Part shown: in pieces, positions 27,040 to 36,606 of the stretch
How the letters are laid out: the number at the start of each line of letters is the position of its first letter
Numbering within the stretch: the stretch's first letter is position 1
Assembly (NCBI GenBank): GCA_964596985.1
Contig: CAZQWG010000009.1
Location: 41,589 to 105,588 of the forward strand
Source: GCA-020345945 sp964596985
GTDB taxonomy: Archaea > Thermoproteota > Bathyarchaeia > RBG-16-48-13 > GCA-020345945
Direction: 5' to 3'
DNA length: 64,000 nucleotides
Position numbers and translations under genes: made by a program
Notes under the pieces: generated by a model
The model's input: only the letters and a program-made list of their open reading frames with translations
The model's database searches: none
Told to the model about the DNA's origin: nothing

Positions 27040-28020
27040 CTATTCTACAATCCTCCTTGGCTCCTTGAGTTTTGAACTTGCGAGAACAACCTTGCTTTCT
27101 TCCGATTCTGCGATTGGCTGATACCCTGTGAGGGAACATAGTTCCCTAGCAAACTGTTGTATCTCTTCGTGTTTCGGCGTGTCCTCAAATCTTATTCGTC
27201 TTCTCGCATAGCCAACGTAGACTACTCCTTTGCATTCGAAGTAGAGTGGGTCGGCTATCTCTATGAGATCCGAATACGCTTCTGCATCTCTTATGTCGAG
27301 GTGTCTCGCCAGCGTCAGTCTCAAGACTACCGGGCACCCTAACGAGGGTACGAGCTCCAAGCTTCTGTTGAGTTGGGTCCAAGCATCCTTGGTGGTTGGT
27401 CTGCAGGTTTGTTGATATGTCTTTTTGTCTGGTGCTGCAAGAGTAACGTACAGCTGTGTCGGCAGTTCTTCCATGTTGGAGAGAGCCTCCGGCACTGTCC
27501 CGTTGGTGACAAGGAATGTCGTGAACCCTCTTCTGTGGTATTCTCTCAGCAACTCTCCCAGCATCGGATATAATGTCGGTTCCCCTGCTAAAGATACTGC
27601 GACATGCTTCGGGTTGTCTGCCTCTCTATACCTCTCTCGACTTACCTTTGGGTGATTCTTGTATCCTACGAGTATCCTTCTCTGGGCTATAATAGAGCCC
27701 TCGACGATTCCTGCTGCCTCATCAAAACCGGTATTATCTGTCTCGTTCCATCGGACCCCTAGGTCTTCGAGGGGGTGTACTCTCCAACAGAAGGCGCAGG
27801 CACAGTTGCAGCCCAGCCAAGGCGTCATCTGGATGCATTGTAGACTCTTGATCCCAAAGAACTTCTCTTTGTAGCACGTTCGGCCCCTTACGAGGCTTTC
27901 ATGGAGCCATCTGCATTTCTTCACCGCCGAGTGGCGTCCGACCAATTGGTATTTCTGTCTTCTTAATACACTATGCAATTGATCGGGTAAAATCGCCTTA
28001 TCCTGCATTCCCTGTAGCAC
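27040..28020 (-). CDS. taw1: tRNA-Phe 4-demethylwyosine synthase (Taw1/TYW1)
   Basis: A 326-residue radical-SAM enzyme that condenses m1G37 of tRNA-Phe with pyruvate. The cluster motif is CNCACAFCW (CxxxCxxC), with N-terminal Cys residues for a second cluster (CRWLHESLVRGRTCYK). VSLAGEPTLYP and LVTNGTVPEAL are typical of the family. Its substrate is made by Trm5 at 17.5-18.6 kb. First of a probable taw1-translin-nfi-ribK run. Confidence 0.94.
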   Translation of the reverse strand: MLQGMQDKAILPDQLHSVLRRQKYQLVGRHSAVKKCRWLHESLVRGRTCYKEKFFGIKSLQCIQMTPWLGCNCACAFCWRVHPLEDLGVRWNETDNTGFDEAAGIVEGSIIAQRRILVGYKNHPKVSRERYREADNPKHVAVSLAGEPTLYPMLGELLREYHRRGFTTFLVTNGTVPEALSNMEELPTQLYVTLAAPDKKTYQQTCRPTTKDAWTQLNRSLELVPSLGCPVVLRLTLARHLDIRDAEAYSDLIEIADPLYFECKGVVYVGYARRRIRFEDTPKHEEIQQFARELCSLTGYQPIAESEESKVVLASSKLKEPRRIVE

Positions 28021-28103
28021 TTGTTCTCTCCCTCAGGATTCGACTGGGAGGAATGCATCTGTGTATTGGAGAACGTAAACAGCAGGGAAACAGTAGTTGC
28101 TCC

Positions 28104-28697
28104 CTACTCCAGTCCGAGGGTTTTCTCTTCTATCCCCTTCCTGTTCACGATCAGAATGTCTATCCCATTTCCGCTGAAGGCATCTCTCGATATGGCGGAT
28201 TTAACCGTTCTAACCGCCAGCTCCTCCCCTTCCTTGACGGTGATGTCGGGCTTGTACTCGGACTCGAGTATTCCAATGGCTATCTCCGCACCTGATCCTA
28301 TTGCAGCGTACTTGTCCTCCATTAGGGAGCCGACAGGGTCTAGAACGTAGATCTTCGGCTCATCGTCTATGCCTCCAACAATCGTCTGTGTTATGTACGG
28401 GTAGAATCTTCTTCCAAAGAGAAGGTTCGCTGTAGCCTTTGCTGCTGCCTTAACGCGCATCGGTCGACCGGTGTCAAACTTGTATATTTTTGCGTGGGCG
28501 GCAATCTGTTTCGTCAATACTTGCATGTCGGAAATCAGTCCTGCGCAGGCTGCTCCTATTCTGTCCGTGATCGCGAAAACCTTCTTCGCGGTCTTACTCA
28601 ACACCATATTTCCATAAGCAACCCGTTTCTCTGAGGCCAGAACTACCCCGTCCGAGCATACCAAACCGACAGTTGTGGCACCATGAAGGTATGACAT
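28104..28697 (-). CDS. psmB: Proteasome beta subunit 1
   Basis: A 197-residue 20S peptidase subunit. After a 7-residue propeptide (MSYLHGA) comes Thr1 in TTVGLVCSDG; Glu17 in ASEKRV and Lys33 in SKTAKKVF complete the active-site set, as in the Thermoplasma enzyme. GSGAEIAIGILE and SRDAFSGNGIDIL are also conserved. A second catalytically complete beta is at 44.1 kb. 83 nt separate it from taw1. Confidence 0.95.
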   Translation of the reverse strand: MSYLHGATTVGLVCSDGVVLASEKRVAYGNMVLSKTAKKVFAITDRIGAACAGLISDMQVLTKQIAAHAKIYKFDTGRPMRVKAAAKATANLLFGRRFYPYITQTIVGGIDDEPKIYVLDPVGSLMEDKYAAIGSGAEIAIGILESEYKPDITVKEGEELAVRTVKSAISRDAFSGNGIDILIVNRKGIEEKTLGLE

Positions 28698-28771
28698 TTC
28701 TTTAGCCTCCGACAGTACATCCAGCTTTTAATCATCTCTAACTCCAAGCGATTATTAAGTCTTCACGAAGA

Positions 28772-29047
28772 ATGGCTTTGACGGTAGTGGGGTTCTTGCT
28801 TCTTAGGGATCTGCTGAACAAGATCATTTGGGACCCCCGTGAAGACCGTGGGAACTACGAGGTTACGTTCATACATCGTGGTGTTCCCGGGGATGTCAAG
28901 AGAATCTCGATGTCTGACATCACGGATGTGAAGAAATCGTGGTTTATTTACCTGAACTCAGGCTCTGAACAACCTATTCCCCTGCACCGGGTCCTGTATG
29001 TAACCGATTGTAGAACGGGGGAAATCATCTGGTCGAAGTCTTCTTGA
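28772..29047 (+). CDS. DUF504 / UPF0248 small RNA-binding-like protein
   Basis: A 91-residue protein with RDLLNKIIWDPRED, the VTFIHRGVPGD core and IPLHRVLYV, matching archaeal DUF504 (MJ1316-like). The domain is thought to recognise RNA ends, but no activity is established that I can cite. Upstream of nadM on the same strand, with an 84-nt gap; divergent from psmB. Confidence 0.83.
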   Translation: MALTVVGFLLLRDLLNKIIWDPREDRGNYEVTFIHRGVPGDVKRISMSDITDVKKSWFIYLNSGSEQPIPLHRVLYVTDCRTGEIIWSKSS

Positions 29048-29131
29048 GCCCTCAGAATCCTGTGCGCGCGATTAAGAATGGCTCTGGGAAACTGTCTTAT
29101 GAGGTAAGTGCTACAAGAATAGGTAACTGCG

Positions 29132-29692
29132 TTGAGGCAATTGGTCTTGGCTAAGAGTAAACGTGGGCTTTTCGTCGGTCGGTTTCAGCCCCTCCATTAT
29201 GGGCATATTGAGGTCATCAAGAAGATTCTGAAAGAGAACGATGAAATCGTCATCGTAGTCGGTAGCGCCCAGTCTAGCCACAGCTTGAATAATCCCTTCA
29301 CGGTCGGAGAACGAATACTCATGCTGAGGTCCGCACTCAAAGGGGAGAAGATCGATCTTGCCCGGTGCTACATAGTGCCGATACCGGACGCTGAGATGCA
29401 TGCCGTATGGACTGCAAAGCTAATCGCCTACTGCCCGCCGTTCGATGTCGTCTACTCTAATGAACCGCTGACCCGGAGGCTCTTCGAGGAGATGGGTTTC
29501 TCACTAGGATCGATTCCTCTCTTTCGTCGCGATCTCTATGATGCAACAGAGATCCGCCGGAGAATGGTGAACGATGAGGAATGGAAGCCGCTCCTTCCTC
29601 CCTGCATCGCCGAACTGGTAGAGAAGTTCGACGGAGTCGGTAGACTGAAAACACTTTCTCAAAGCGATAAAGATGGTGGATCAGATGCTTGA
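29132..29692 (+). CDS. nadM: Nicotinamide-nucleotide adenylyltransferase
   Basis: A 186-residue archaeal NMNAT that makes NAD+ from NMN and ATP. The N-terminal GLFVGRFQPLHYGH holds the (H/T)xGH nucleotide site; VVGSAQSSHSLNNPFTVGER and the C-terminal DATEIRRRM are also diagnostic. TTG 29132 and TTG 29147 are both possible starts. Overlaps the convergent SAM hydrolase gene by 12 nt. Confidence 0.94.
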   Translation: MRQLVLAKSKRGLFVGRFQPLHYGHIEVIKKILKENDEIVIVVGSAQSSHSLNNPFTVGERILMLRSALKGEKIDLARCYIVPIPDAEMHAVWTAKLIAYCPPFDVVYSNEPLTRRLFEEMGFSLGSIPLFRRDLYDATEIRRRMVNDEEWKPLLPPCIAELVEKFDGVGRLKTLSQSDKDGGSDA

Positions 29693-30481
29693 GACCCTGA
29701 TCTTATCTCCTCTCCCGGCACCAGTGTGTTCGGATGCATCTCCCTGATTGACAGAGATCTCCATAAGTCCTGTTCCGCCCACGGTGGCAAGCAGCTCCCC
29801 CTGTTTCCCATGCCCATATGTGGGTCGAACATTGATCATCCATTTCTTATCTCGGGCCTCGATCATTATTGTGTCCTTGGCGTCGATCTCCTTTAGGGTT
29901 TTCATCCCTATGTTTGTAATCAGGTTTCCAAAGCTATCTTGATGAATGATCTGACCCATGATTGACCCGTCTTCGATGGTAGGTTTTGGCAGTTGAAGTC
30001 TTACAAAGTCTTCAACCCTTGGTCCGATCTTCTCGAATTCTCCCCCTATCGCTAGATAGGCGGCTACAGGAGCGAAGACATCTCTTCCATGGAATGTCCT
30101 TGAAACTCTATCAAGCGCCATACTGTCCTCGGAGATACTTCTAACCTCAAGCATCTCCGTCTTCAAGGCTGCGGGAACAAGTAGACCGTTATCTGGACCC
30201 ACAAAGTAGCCTGTGCTTGATATTATAGCGATGCCGCGTCTTTCGGTTCCCACTCCAGGGTCGACGACTGCCAGGTGTATTGTGCGGTCCGGGAAATAAT
30301 CCACGACCGATGCCAGAGTAAACGCACCGGCAATAATGTCATGCCTTTTAACTAGATGACTGATGTCTACGATTTGGACTTGAGGGGAGACAGACAGTAT
30401 GACCCCCTTCATTGAAGCCACATAACTATCGGAAAGTCCGAAATCCGACAACATCGTGATTACTTTAGGTTTAATTCCCAT
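29681..30481 (-). CDS. SAM hydrolase / SAM hydroxide adenosyltransferase (DUF62)
   Basis: A 266-residue DUF62 protein. Signature pieces are MLSDFGLSDSYVASMKG, LAVVDPGVGTERRG, YFVGPDNGLL and TFHGRDVFAPVAAYLA. Members hydrolyse S-adenosylmethionine to adenosine and methionine and are structurally related to fluorinases. The physiological purpose in archaea is unclear. Convergent with nadM. Confidence 0.92.
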   Translation of the reverse strand: MGIKPKVITMLSDFGLSDSYVASMKGVILSVSPQVQIVDISHLVKRHDIIAGAFTLASVVDYFPDRTIHLAVVDPGVGTERRGIAIISSTGYFVGPDNGLLVPAALKTEMLEVRSISEDSMALDRVSRTFHGRDVFAPVAAYLAIGGEFEKIGPRVEDFVRLQLPKPTIEDGSIMGQIIHQDSFGNLITNIGMKTLKEIDAKDTIMIEARDKKWMINVRPTYGHGKQGELLATVGGTGLMEISVNQGDASEHTGAGRGDKIRVSSI

Positions 30482-30535
30482 AATGTTTCCATACTCCTTT
30501 TTACCTCTCGTAGTTCGTGACTTGGGTTAGGGGAG

Positions 30536-30739
30536 GTGTTAGAGAACTCTTGGAATACGAGTGCATCCCTCTTGTTAGCTGTAGTCTCTGGTGTCGCGGT
30601 CTGGATCGGAAAGATCATTGTGGGGTTGTACCTTTCTTGGATCGACTATTCTCTACCTTGGTCCACCCCGTCACCGGACGAACTTGTTAATCTCTTCAAG
30701 TCGGAGAACTTGATCCAGCTGAAGAGTACACCTGGGTAG
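30536..30739 (+). CDS. Possible small single-pass membrane protein
   Basis: 67 codons with a hydrophobic segment at about 10-36 (SLLLAVVSGVAVWIGKIIVG). A GGGGAGG motif lies at the 5' end but overlaps the GTG start, so the exact start is doubtful. It ends 1 nt before the convergent MBL gene. No family recognised; it may not be expressed. Confidence 0.35.
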   Translation: MLENSWNTSASLLLAVVSGVAVWIGKIIVGLYLSWIDYSLPWSTPSPDELVNLFKSENLIQLKSTPG

Positions 30740-30740
30740 A

Positions 30741-31472
30741 TCAAACGGCTTTTTCTTGTTCGAAGGTTATCCATAGGTCTTCCTCTTTTTCGCCTCTCCA
30801 CCCGAGTTTGAAGTCTCCGCTTCCAATGTAGTTGATCTCGCCTTTTTCGACTGTGAATGGTCTGTCGTGGCCTGGATAGATTGTGTCAGGGTTCAGGCTT
30901 TTTATCTTAAGGATACTCTTCCTTGCCTCGTCCTCACTGTAGAATACATAGTCTGGGAGTTCTCTATGGTATGACCGGGCACTGGGCAATGCGTCTTGGG
31001 CAAACAGCGATGTCCTCTCGTCTTCTGATACCAGCAAGGAGACATGTCCGATTGTGTGACCTATGGTTTCAATGATCTTGACGTCTTTCGTGAGATTGGT
31101 TTCATCAGAGATCGTATTTACGTCCATCTCTCTCAATATGTCTGGCAAGAAGGTGGGGGTCGCCCAATCATCATCTTTCGGATCCTTGGCGTAGTTGAAT
31201 TCGTCTTTGTGAATCAAGACGCGTGAGTCGGCGAACAGATCTATATTCAGTACGTGATCCCAATTGGAATGGGATAGCACAACGGTATCAATGTCTCTGG
31301 GTCTGATCCCCCTCTTTTCGAAGGCTTCAAGAAGGATTCTCCGGGTTCCATAGTGTCCCGTATCAAACAGGATTCTAGTCCCGTCTTCTATGAGTGCGAC
31401 AGTACACAAGCCGAGAGAGCCGACGTTCGTACGTACGGGAAGACCTTGGATCAAGATATCAACACTAGTCAG
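30741..31472 (-). CDS. MBL-fold metallo-hydrolase with a probable CTG start
   Basis: About 243 residues of the lactonase/hydrolase-like MBL group. Metal motifs: LSHSNWDH in place of HxHxDH (the middle His is Asn), GHTIGH, the bridging Asp in FAQDALP, and YPGHDRPF. The substrate is not predictable. GGAGG (31481-31485) sits 8 nt before an in-frame CTG at 31472, after which the first beta strand TSVDILIQGLPV begins. An ATG at 31520 would place that SD inside the coding sequence. Confidence 0.8.
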   Translation of the reverse strand: MTSVDILIQGLPVRTNVGSLGLCTVALIEDGTRILFDTGHYGTRRILLEAFEKRGIRPRDIDTVVLSHSNWDHVLNIDLFADSRVLIHKDEFNYAKDPKDDDWATPTFLPDILREMDVNTISDETNLTKDVKIIETIGHTIGHVSLLVSEDERTSLFAQDALPSARSYHRELPDYVFYSEDEARKSILKIKSLNPDTIYPGHDRPFTVEKGEINYIGSGDFKLGWRGEKEEDLWITFEQEKAV

Positions 31473-31531
31473 GGATATTTCCTCCTGCGGTGAACTGGAG
31501 AACAATAGAAAGATAACCATTGTCTCCAGCC

Positions 31532-31555
31532 GAACGTTTCAATATCTTAACGTTC
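31532..31555. promoter_or_regulatory. Inverted repeat GAACGTT-N10-AACGTTC
   Basis: Perfect 7-bp arms around an AT-rich spacer (TCAATATCTT). On the minus strand the spacer reads like a weak TATA box about 70 bp before the MBL start, so this is a candidate operator/promoter for that gene. Confidence 0.45.
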
Positions 31556-32010
31556 CGACACTAGTTATGACGTGCACCACTCAAAGTGTACTGCTTGCTT
31601 GAACGGCAATATCCTAGCAGAACTTAGGGGTTTGGCGAAATTCCTTGGGAAAGTCAGCCTGAAGATCCTGTGACTTCCTGAGCATATGTTATCTTTCGCC
31701 AGTACGGCGAGCTGGTGTGCCCCCGTCCTCCTATCCAATCTCACAAAACCACTCAAAGAATAGCTGGCTACAGGAATCAGATCAGTACTCACCGTATATG
31801 TTTGAAACATGCACTAGCATTTCTTCACGGAGATCTTTCCAGATCTTTGATGTGGTGCCAGCCTGTCGAGTTTCAAAGTGGCTTTTCGATAATAATCCGC
31901 TGAATGAATACCTTAATGAACCGAGGTTATCCGTCGAAACGTAACAGGAGAGCACTGCGAACATAAGAGATATCTGGTCTCACCCTAAAGGGTTAACTGC
32001 CGTGGTTAGG
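31556..32010. other. Non-coding stretch before the alcohol dehydrogenase gene
   Basis: About 450 bp. Short frames exist on both strands (longest 82 codons on minus, 31565-31810) but none shows a domain, an SD motif or plausible protein composition. It should contain the promoter of the dehydrogenase gene. Confidence 0.45.
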
Positions 32011-32991
32011 ATGAGGGAGGCATTACTCTATGATGCAGGGGATCTGAGACTGGTCGAGTCCCCGAAACCTAAAGTCGAATCCAATGATGTACTCGTTAAG
32101 GTTAGGGTTTGCGCAGTATGCCCGACTGATATTCGGAAGTATAAACACGGGGCAAGGTCTCACTTGGTGGAGTTACCTATGAACCTAGGACATGAATGGG
32201 CTGGAGACGTCGTGGAGGTTGGGAAGAACGTCAAAGGCGTTGAGATAGGTACAAGGGTGCTTGGCGGGGGATTCTCGGGATACGCGGAATACGCCAAGAT
32301 AGATCAAAGGATGATCCAGCTCTTCGGTAGGATCTTGGAGTTGCCTGAGGAAGCAAGCTACGAAGAAGCTACGTTTGTAGAACCTCTCGCAGACTGCATT
32401 CACTCTATCGTAGACCAAGCCAAGGCAAAGGTAGGCGACTACGTCTACATCGCGGGGGCGGGTCAGATGGGGCTTCAACACATGATGGTTGCGAAAATCG
32501 TCGGGGCGAAGACGATCGTCAGCGAGATTTATGAGCCGCGGGTTGAATGGGCGAAGAAGCTCGGGGCAGACTTCACAATCGACCCGACCAAGGAGGATCC
32601 GGTGGAGACGGTGAAGGAGATCACGGAGGGAGCTATGGCGAACAGCGCGATTGCCACAATTGGTGTGCCGGAGGTAATACTGCAATGTATCAAGGTAACT
32701 AGAAACAAAGGTAGAGTAGTGATCTTCGGAGGCGCGCCGAAAGGCACAATAGTCGAACTTGACCCGAATCTCCTTCACTACTCCGAGATAGAGCTTACAG
32801 GAAGCTCCTGGGTAGGGATACCACCCCACCATAACCCTAAACTCTATCCTCTAGCGTTGGATTTCATTGGCTCCAAGAAAATCCAAGTGGGACAATTGAT
32901 CACACATAGATTCCCGCTTGAAGAGATTCAGAGGGCCTTCGAACTAGTCGAAAAGAAGTCTGCGCTCAAAGCAGTCATAAACATCCAGTAG
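32011..32991 (+). CDS. Zinc-type medium-chain dehydrogenase (polyol/threonine DH-like)
   Basis: About 326 residues. The catalytic zinc site is Cys in VCAVCPTD, His-Glu in NLGHEWAGDV and Glu in FVEPLADC. A Rossmann motif AGAGQMGLQHMM binds NAD(P). The four-Cys structural zinc lobe of classical members is missing; the chain goes straight from RVLGGGFSG to YAEYAKI. Probable oxidation of a sugar alcohol or secondary alcohol, supported by the neighbouring sugar kinases. ATG 32011; a GTG lies 9 nt upstream. Confidence 0.9.
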   Translation: MREALLYDAGDLRLVESPKPKVESNDVLVKVRVCAVCPTDIRKYKHGARSHLVELPMNLGHEWAGDVVEVGKNVKGVEIGTRVLGGGFSGYAEYAKIDQRMIQLFGRILELPEEASYEEATFVEPLADCIHSIVDQAKAKVGDYVYIAGAGQMGLQHMMVAKIVGAKTIVSEIYEPRVEWAKKLGADFTIDPTKEDPVETVKEITEGAMANSAIATIGVPEVILQCIKVTRNKGRVVIFGGAPKGTIVELDPNLLHYSEIELTGSSWVGIPPHHNPKLYPLALDFIGSKKIQVGQLITHRFPLEEIQRAFELVEKKSALKAVINIQ

Positions 32992-33129
32992 CGCGCACTG
33001 GAAGCCGTCGGTACCCTATGTTGTTTGGTGGGTATCTGGGTTCAACTAAGTCGACTTCTACGATATCGGGAAAGGACCCCGCAACCTACTCGAAGCCCCA
33101 TGAGACTTCACACAGTCGTTGTTTCATTC

Positions 33130-34647
33130 TCAGTAGAGGTCCTTCAATTCGGAGTATGTGTATAAGAAGGATTCTTCTAATGCTCCCTGCAGCTTCTTAT
33201 AGAGCGTGTAGAGTCGGTCGTATTTCTCTTGGTTTTTCTGGTCGGGCTGGTCTTCGCGTATGACGTGTAGGTCGAGTTTCTCTACGACCTCTTCCATGTT
33301 TTTGTGGATTCCTAGCCCTAGGGATATGAGGCATGCGAGGTTGAGGGTTGCTGTCTCCTCTTCGCTCAGCAGACAAACAGGAAACCCTATGATGTCTGCT
33401 ATGATCTGCCGCCAGATATCGCTCTTCGACCCGCCCCCGAAGGTATAGATTCGTTCAACCCGAATGTCCGGGTCCTGTTCCTTAACTGAATCCCAGACTG
33501 TTCTCAGCTGAAAAGCGACGCCTTCCAATAGGGCTCTTATTATATGTGCCCTCTTGTGTCCGAGGCTTATGCCGAAGAGTACTGCCTTTGCATGCGGGTT
33601 TACTTTTCCAAGGAATGTTCTTTCTCCCATCATGTGTGGAAGGAAGAGAAGCCCGGCGGCACCTGGCTCGACGAGCGACGCCTCGTCGTCGAGTAACTTG
33701 TATGGGCTCACCCCTATCCTGCCCGCTATCTCCTCCTCAACGCTACCGAACTGTTCCTTGAACCATTTGAGTAGGGCTCCTCCCTCAGCGCTTAAAGCCC
33801 CTCCTAGGTAATGTTGCATCCATGCAACCCCGATCGGTTTGGGGGTGTAGGCAAGAAGGATCGGGGCGGTCCCCAGATAGATCACCATGTTTCCTTCAAG
33901 CTTCAAGGCCTGCATGACGGGTTCTAAGGATCCATCGCCGCAACCCGCTATAACAGGGGTTCCCTCCCTGAGTCCGGTTTCGTGTGCAGCCTCGGCAGTG
34001 ACCTCTCCCACGATTTCTTGAGAAGGATGAATTTCAGGGAGTATCTTCTCGGGTATGCCGGTAATGTTCAGCAGTTCTTTGCTCCAAGACATTTTTTCTA
34101 GATCGAACATCTGAGTTGCGCTGGCGTCTCTGAGATCTGTCACAAAGTCGCCTGTCAACTTCGTCCGTATGAAATCCTTTGGGAGTAGAAACTTATGGGC
34201 GTCTCTGAAAACCTCGGGTTCGTTCTCTTTCAACCAGAAGAGTTTGGCGGCGGTATAGTAGGGAACGAAAGGTCCCATGATGAGCTCCCCGATTCCGGAC
34301 TTCCTTATCTTCTCGGCTTGATCCATGGACCTGAGATCAGGCCAGATCAGACAATTATGGAGTGGGCTGCCTTTCTCGTCCACTAAGGTCGGTCCATGGC
34401 ACTGCCCGCACGTGCCAATCCCGCCGATGTCATCGTTCGAGATATTTGCGTCATTTATTGCTCTCTTGACGACTTCTATTGTGCTCTTCCACCACTCATT
34501 CGGGTCCTGTTCAGCCCAGGTCGGCTTGAGATGGTAGGTCTTGGTCTCAGTGTAGGCTTTCGATACGCACCTAAAACCGGGGTCGTAGACGACGGCCTTG
34601 AGCGTAGAGGTTCCCAGATCTATAGCCAGAAAATACTTCTCTTCCAT
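33130..34647 (-). CDS. FGGY-family carbohydrate kinase 1 (xylulokinase-like)
   Basis: A 505-residue sugar kinase. N-terminal phosphate motif LAIDLGTSTLKAVVY, substrate region TCGQCHGPTLVD and WPDLRSMDQ, catalytic Asp in IAGCGDGS, adenosine motif FGGGSKSDIWRQIIADI. Most like xylulokinases but the sugar is not assured. Clearly a paralogue of the kinase at 38.2-39.8 kb, sharing KFLLPKDFIR, YLGTAPILLAY and EGGALLKWFKE. Confidence 0.9.
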   Translation of the reverse strand: MEEKYFLAIDLGTSTLKAVVYDPGFRCVSKAYTETKTYHLKPTWAEQDPNEWWKSTIEVVKRAINDANISNDDIGGIGTCGQCHGPTLVDEKGSPLHNCLIWPDLRSMDQAEKIRKSGIGELIMGPFVPYYTAAKLFWLKENEPEVFRDAHKFLLPKDFIRTKLTGDFVTDLRDASATQMFDLEKMSWSKELLNITGIPEKILPEIHPSQEIVGEVTAEAAHETGLREGTPVIAGCGDGSLEPVMQALKLEGNMVIYLGTAPILLAYTPKPIGVAWMQHYLGGALSAEGGALLKWFKEQFGSVEEEIAGRIGVSPYKLLDDEASLVEPGAAGLLFLPHMMGERTFLGKVNPHAKAVLFGISLGHKRAHIIRALLEGVAFQLRTVWDSVKEQDPDIRVERIYTFGGGSKSDIWRQIIADIIGFPVCLLSEEETATLNLACLISLGLGIHKNMEEVVEKLDLHVIREDQPDQKNQEKYDRLYTLYKKLQGALEESFLYTYSELKDLY

Positions 34648-34866
34648 GCCCGCCCCCTCTGAAAGATAACATCTATTTGAAGAATATCCGAGCGTTCTCT
34701 ATGTCTTTGGAGATATTTCTTTTGTCCTTGACGGCGGCTACGCGTGCAACAGAAAGGTATTGAAGGCAAGAAAGTCCTCGGAGCTTGAGAAGGAGTTGAG
34801 TATGACGTTCAGATTCTTCTAGAGGAAGAGGCGGCATCCGACGCTTAGTTAAAATGGAGATGCGTG

Positions 34867-36411
34867 TCAGATGGAAGCCAGCTCGACGAAAGTACTCTTT
34901 AGGCTCTCGTAGGTCTTCAGATACAACTCGAATAGCCTAGAATACTTCTCGTGCGCTTCTCTTCTAGGCTTTAATCTCTCCTTTACTTGAACCATTGAGC
35001 CTGCGGCATCCTCGATGCTTGAGTAGAGTTTGACCCCGATTGCACCGAGCATCGCTGCTCCGAGGCATCCCGTCTCAGAGACTTGCAGCGTCTCGACATC
35101 TCTTCCTGTGACGTCGCATTTTATGCGGTTCCAGAGTCGACTGTTGGACCCTCCACCTGAAATTCTTATCGTCTCGCTCATATTCCCTTCCTCTGCCTCG
35201 AACACTCTGAGGGAGTGTTGCAGTCCGTAAGCCACCCCTTCCATTATTGCTCGAATGAGATCGCCCCGGTGGTGGGCTAAGGTGATGCCTAGGAAGAAGC
35301 CTCTGGCGTTGAGGTCTAGCATCGGAGACATCATCCCAGCGGTGTGTGGGAAGAAAATCAGATTCTTTGATCCTGGAGGAGACCTTTCTGCTTCAAGGTC
35401 GAGGAACTTGAAGATATTTTCGTCTAACCTCTGTGCTAGTTGTGTCTCTGCGTCTGCAAACTCTTCGGCAAACCAAGCCAAGATGGCGCCGGTCGGTCTC
35501 GGAGACGAGTACCAGACCCACAAGCCTTTGGAGATCTCAGGGAAATACGGGTAGCAGGGTCTGAAGTTGCGGGGTATCTTCTCCTCGAGAAGAGTTGTGA
35601 TCTCTGTGGTGCCTGTGACGTCCATTAGATCTCGTTTGTGCGCGCATCCCGACCCGACCACGTTGCACATGCCATCCCATACGCCTGCAGAAATGGGGGT
35701 TCCTTCGGGAAGACCGGTCTCTTTGGCAGCCTCCTCGGTTACGTAGCCTGCGATCTCCCAAGCCTTGCAGATCTTTCCGAAGGACTCAGCCGAGACCTCG
35801 ATCTCGTCCAGAATCTCGGGAATCCAGCGCATTGTATCGAAGTTGCCTGCTCCTGTTCCTGCGGCCGAGTAGTTGTCGAAGACGGGTTCTCCGGTCAACT
35901 TGTAGCAGAGATAGGTCTTGGAAAAGAGAAAGCGCCGGGTCTTCTCGAACAGTTCAGGCTCATGTTTCTTCATCCATAGTATCTTGGAAACTGGTGCAGA
36001 AGCGTTGATTCTTATCCCAGGTATCGTTTTTCCCTGGAGTTTCACTAGTCGGTCTCTGCCAAAGCTTTCCATGAGTTCTTGAGCCTCTTTCAAAGCCCTG
36101 ATGTCGCTGTATATCATCGCAGGTCTCACTGGGTTGTCCTCAGAATCCAAACAGACAAGTCCTCCACCCTGACTCGATAATCCGATACATAGTATGTCAG
36201 ACGACGAAACGCCCGATTTCTTCATAGCCTCAGAGGTGGTCTTACAGACGGCAGACCACCAGTTCGTAGGGTCCTGTTCTGAGATGTAGGGGTTTGGTTG
36301 ATATGGGGGAATATGCCTCTCAAATGAGTAGGCTGTTGCTTCACCAGTCTCGGTGAACATCATACATTTTGTCCCGAGAGTACCCATGTCTATGCCCATG
36401 ATGTATTTCAT
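34867..36411 (-). CDS. FGGY-family carbohydrate kinase 2
   Basis: A 514-residue kinase with IMGIDMGTLGTKCMMF, CIGLSSQGGGLVCLD, catalytic Asp in SAGVWDGMCN, VTGTTEITTLL and ISGGGSNSRLWNRIKCDVTG. More distant from kinases 1 and 3 than they are from each other, so a different substrate is likely. Same strand as kinase 1, with a 219-bp gap that shows no gene. The divergent SDR gene begins 195 bp away. Confidence 0.88.
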   Translation of the reverse strand: MKYIMGIDMGTLGTKCMMFTETGEATAYSFERHIPPYQPNPYISEQDPTNWWSAVCKTTSEAMKKSGVSSSDILCIGLSSQGGGLVCLDSEDNPVRPAMIYSDIRALKEAQELMESFGRDRLVKLQGKTIPGIRINASAPVSKILWMKKHEPELFEKTRRFLFSKTYLCYKLTGEPVFDNYSAAGTGAGNFDTMRWIPEILDEIEVSAESFGKICKAWEIAGYVTEEAAKETGLPEGTPISAGVWDGMCNVVGSGCAHKRDLMDVTGTTEITTLLEEKIPRNFRPCYPYFPEISKGLWVWYSSPRPTGAILAWFAEEFADAETQLAQRLDENIFKFLDLEAERSPPGSKNLIFFPHTAGMMSPMLDLNARGFFLGITLAHHRGDLIRAIMEGVAYGLQHSLRVFEAEEGNMSETIRISGGGSNSRLWNRIKCDVTGRDVETLQVSETGCLGAAMLGAIGVKLYSSIEDAAGSMVQVKERLKPRREAHEKYSRLFELYLKTYESLKSTFVELASI

Positions 36412-36606
36412 AACCGGTTCCTCAATTGTTCCTATTCGTTGAGTATATGCGTGTTCTCATCCAAGGTTGATTGACACGTTGTATACCGATCTTTTAGAAG
36501 ATGGTATCGAAAGCACTCATAATTCTTTTCAAATGTTGGAGAGTAGAAAAGGATCTGAACTCACCGTTCAATTGTGACTCATGCTTGAAAGGCAGGGTTG
36601 AGGTAC

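Noticed and set aside
30741..31472. Calling the MBL protein an acyl-homoserine lactonase
   Set aside because: The fold is similar but the metal motif is altered and nothing nearby supports quorum signalling.
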